A DNA stretch of 64,000 bases, taken from assembly GCF_009617585.1 (NCBI RefSeq), contig NZ_WIXI01000036.1, positions 1 to 64,000 on the forward strand, written 5' to 3'. The translations under genes and the position numbers were made by a program. How positions within the stretch are numbered: the first letter of the stretch is position 1; each line of letters begins with the position of its first letter. Under the pieces are notes generated by a model, which saw only the letters and a list, made by a program, of their open reading frames with translations, searched no databases and was not told where the DNA came from. Of this stretch, positions 62,887-64,000 are shown in pieces. Source of the stretch: Endobacterium cereale. GTDB taxonomy: Bacteria; Pseudomonadota; Alphaproteobacteria; Rhizobiales; Rhizobiaceae.

Positions 62887-63645
62887 ATGAGCGCGTTTTT
62901 CGACGAAGCCGTCTGCCGCAATTGCGGTGAGGCGCTGGCCAGCAAATACTGCCAGTCCTGCGGGCAGAAGAAGGCGGAGCGATTCGGCTCAACCCATCTG
63001 CGCCATGAAGCCTGGGAAAAGATCCGCTGGTTCGAGGCGGACATGGTCCGATCCGCATTCAACGTCATGCTGCGACCCGGCCGGGTGGCGCGCGAATATG
63101 TTGAAGGCAAGCGCAAAAGCCACGTCAATCCTTTGAAACTGCTGCTCGCCGCCATCGTCATCCTGCTGGTGGTGATTGCCAGGACCGGCTATCTCACCTC
63201 CAGCAACCATACGCTGACACGCGCGATCGAACTGGTGCAATCCTATTCGAAATGGTCGTTCTCTCTCGGCATTCTCGCCGTACTGATCGCGTCCAATATC
63301 GTCTTCTTCCGACGTGGAGGCGTTAATTTCGTCGAGCACCTCGTGCTCGCCACCTATACCCATTTCGTCATCATCACCGCCAACATCATCAATCTGACGC
63401 CGCTGCTCGTGCTGGGTGCCACGCCGGAACGGGTAGCCGCTCACCGCATTTACAGCGGGTACTACATGGACTGGATCGAAGGCGGCATCGTGTTTCTCGC
63501 CTTCGGCCAATTCTTCGCCGTCGACTGGCGGCGGCAATGGTGGTGGCCGGCGATCGGCGCGATCGTCTTTCATCTGGTGAAGGAAGGACTGCTTTATCTT
63601 TATGCCCGTGCCGTCATCCGCATCGTGATTGCCCAGCTGACATGA
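62887..63645 (+). CDS. DUF3667 membrane protein with N-terminal zinc ribbon
   Basis: A 252-residue protein. A Cys4 zinc ribbon (CRNCGEALASKYCQSCGQ, about residues 10-27) is followed by a linker (RPGRVAREYVEGKRKSHVNP, a DUF3667 hallmark) and about five hydrophobic segments. It is an inner-membrane protein of unknown role. The start ATG is 46 bases after the VapC remnant. A small exported protein gene follows on the same strand. Confidence 0.88.
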   Translation: MSAFFDEAVCRNCGEALASKYCQSCGQKKAERFGSTHLRHEAWEKIRWFEADMVRSAFNVMLRPGRVAREYVEGKRKSHVNPLKLLLAAIVILLVVIARTGYLTSSNHTLTRAIELVQSYSKWSFSLGILAVLIASNIVFFRRGGVNFVEHLVLATYTHFVIITANIINLTPLLVLGATPERVAAHRIYSGYYMDWIEGGIVFLAFGQFFAVDWRRQWWWPAIGAIVFHLVKEGLLYLYARAVIRIVIAQLT

Positions 63646-63683
63646 TGCGGGAGGGCGGAGTTGTCTTTGGGAAGGGAGGTCTC

Positions 63684-64000
63684 ATGAGAACCGCATTCGT
63701 ACTCGCCGCCGTCACGGCCCTGATACCCGCCGCGCAGGCTTTCGCCGGAGCAAAGGCCGGCTCGCTGTTCTTCCCCGGCCGGGATGCACACATCTGCGAT
63801 CCGATTTTTTCCAAACTGGAAGACACGGAACAGCGCCAGACGCTGATGGCGCAGGCCACACCGCCCAAGCAACCGGAAAGCTCCCCCGCCGAAAAACCCG
63901 CTGACATTGACGAGGACGAGCTTGCCACGCAATTGAAAGACATGCTGCAGGCCTGCTCCTATGACGGCAAGGCGTTGGCTGTGGATGCGAAGGCGCTGTC
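63684..64000 (+). CDS. Exported hypothetical protein, truncated by window end
   Basis: The ATG at 63684 has GGGAGG upstream. It opens with a signal peptide (MRTAFVLAAVTALIPAAQAF, cleaved near residue 20), followed by SLFFPGRDAHICDPIFSKLE, a Pro/Glu-rich linker (PPKQPESSPAEKPADIDEDE) and the start of a folded part with LKDMLQACSYDGKAL. No stop is seen before 64000, so the gene continues beyond. No family identified. It follows the DUF3667 gene by 38 bases. Confidence 0.75.
   Translation, partial: MRTAFVLAAVTALIPAAQAFAGAKAGSLFFPGRDAHICDPIFSKLEDTEQRQTLMAQATPPKQPESSPAEKPADIDEDELATQLKDMLQACSYDGKALAVDAKAL

Overview
The window is a GC-rich, gene-dense stretch of an alphaproteobacterial chromosome, most likely from the family Rhizobiaceae (Agrobacterium/Allorhizobium/Rhizobium group). 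The evidence is the rpoZ-rel-...-acpS-lepB-rnc-era-recO block, the psd-pssA pair, tandem Omp2b/RopA-type porins, an extra flagellin behind a CtrA-type box, a citramalate synthase, and a rhizobial RIME-like intergenic palindrome. No phage, transposase, rRNA operon or CRISPR array is visible. This is backbone chromosome carrying small accessory scars.

Layout. 1-6.4 kb: 3' part of purF, an SDR oxidoreductase, cysS, then an overlapping four-gene unit of three GFA-family paralogues and a proline iminopeptidase. 6.4-12.5 kb: citramalate synthase, two RarD-type permeases flanking an isoaspartate-methyltransferase-like gene and an ExbD-like periplasmic protein, a cupin, and a LOG-family enzyme. 12.6-21.3 kb: a LysM protein, an Atm1-type ABC exporter with a tiny membrane protein behind it, an LLM oxidoreductase, two small membrane proteins, and the phosphatidylethanolamine genes psd-pssA. 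21.3-28.9 kb: a LysE exporter, a YedK-type protein, YnfA, a decayed HigBA module, a Nudix hydrolase, exported proteins, the overlapping ygfZ-HD-phosphatase unit and MscS. 28.9-38.5 kb: a very large DUF2339 membrane protein coupled to an HD hydrolase and a MOSC protein, a DMT permease, an orphan flagellin, an MFS permease, and recO. 38.5-46.5 kb: era, rnc, lepB, acpS, a DUF2062 protein, a small DUF3563-like gene, a frameshifted small membrane gene, rel, rpoZ and a NYN-domain protein. 46.5-55.3 kb: ada, smpB, dapA, a soluble lytic transglycosylase, two porins and tRNA-Ser(GCU). 55.3-64 kb: a ferredoxin-reductase-like flavoprotein, a PilZ protein, a HisC-like aminotransferase, SEL1 and DUF2147 proteins, AMP nucleosidase, a decayed VapBC module, a DUF3667 protein and a truncated exported protein.

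How the genes work together. Two blocks are classic housekeeping units: stringent response with lipid/ACP, secretion and RNA processing (rel to recO), and phosphatidylethanolamine synthesis (pssA product decarboxylated by Psd). Several small units show start/stop overlaps that imply co-translation: the three GFA genes plus the peptidase, ygfZ-HD-PTP, DUF2339-HD, rnc-lepB, and a 16-codon leader ORF before the DUF2147 gene. The more unusual content is the GFA triplication, the methyltransferase/ExbD-like pair between duplicated RarD genes, two toxin-antitoxin remnants, a small membrane gene with two single-base lesions, and regulatory structures such as a Shine-Dalgarno loop hairpin before a porin. 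I did not find a large, clearly new defence or biosynthetic system. The candidates listed as findings are modest and testable.
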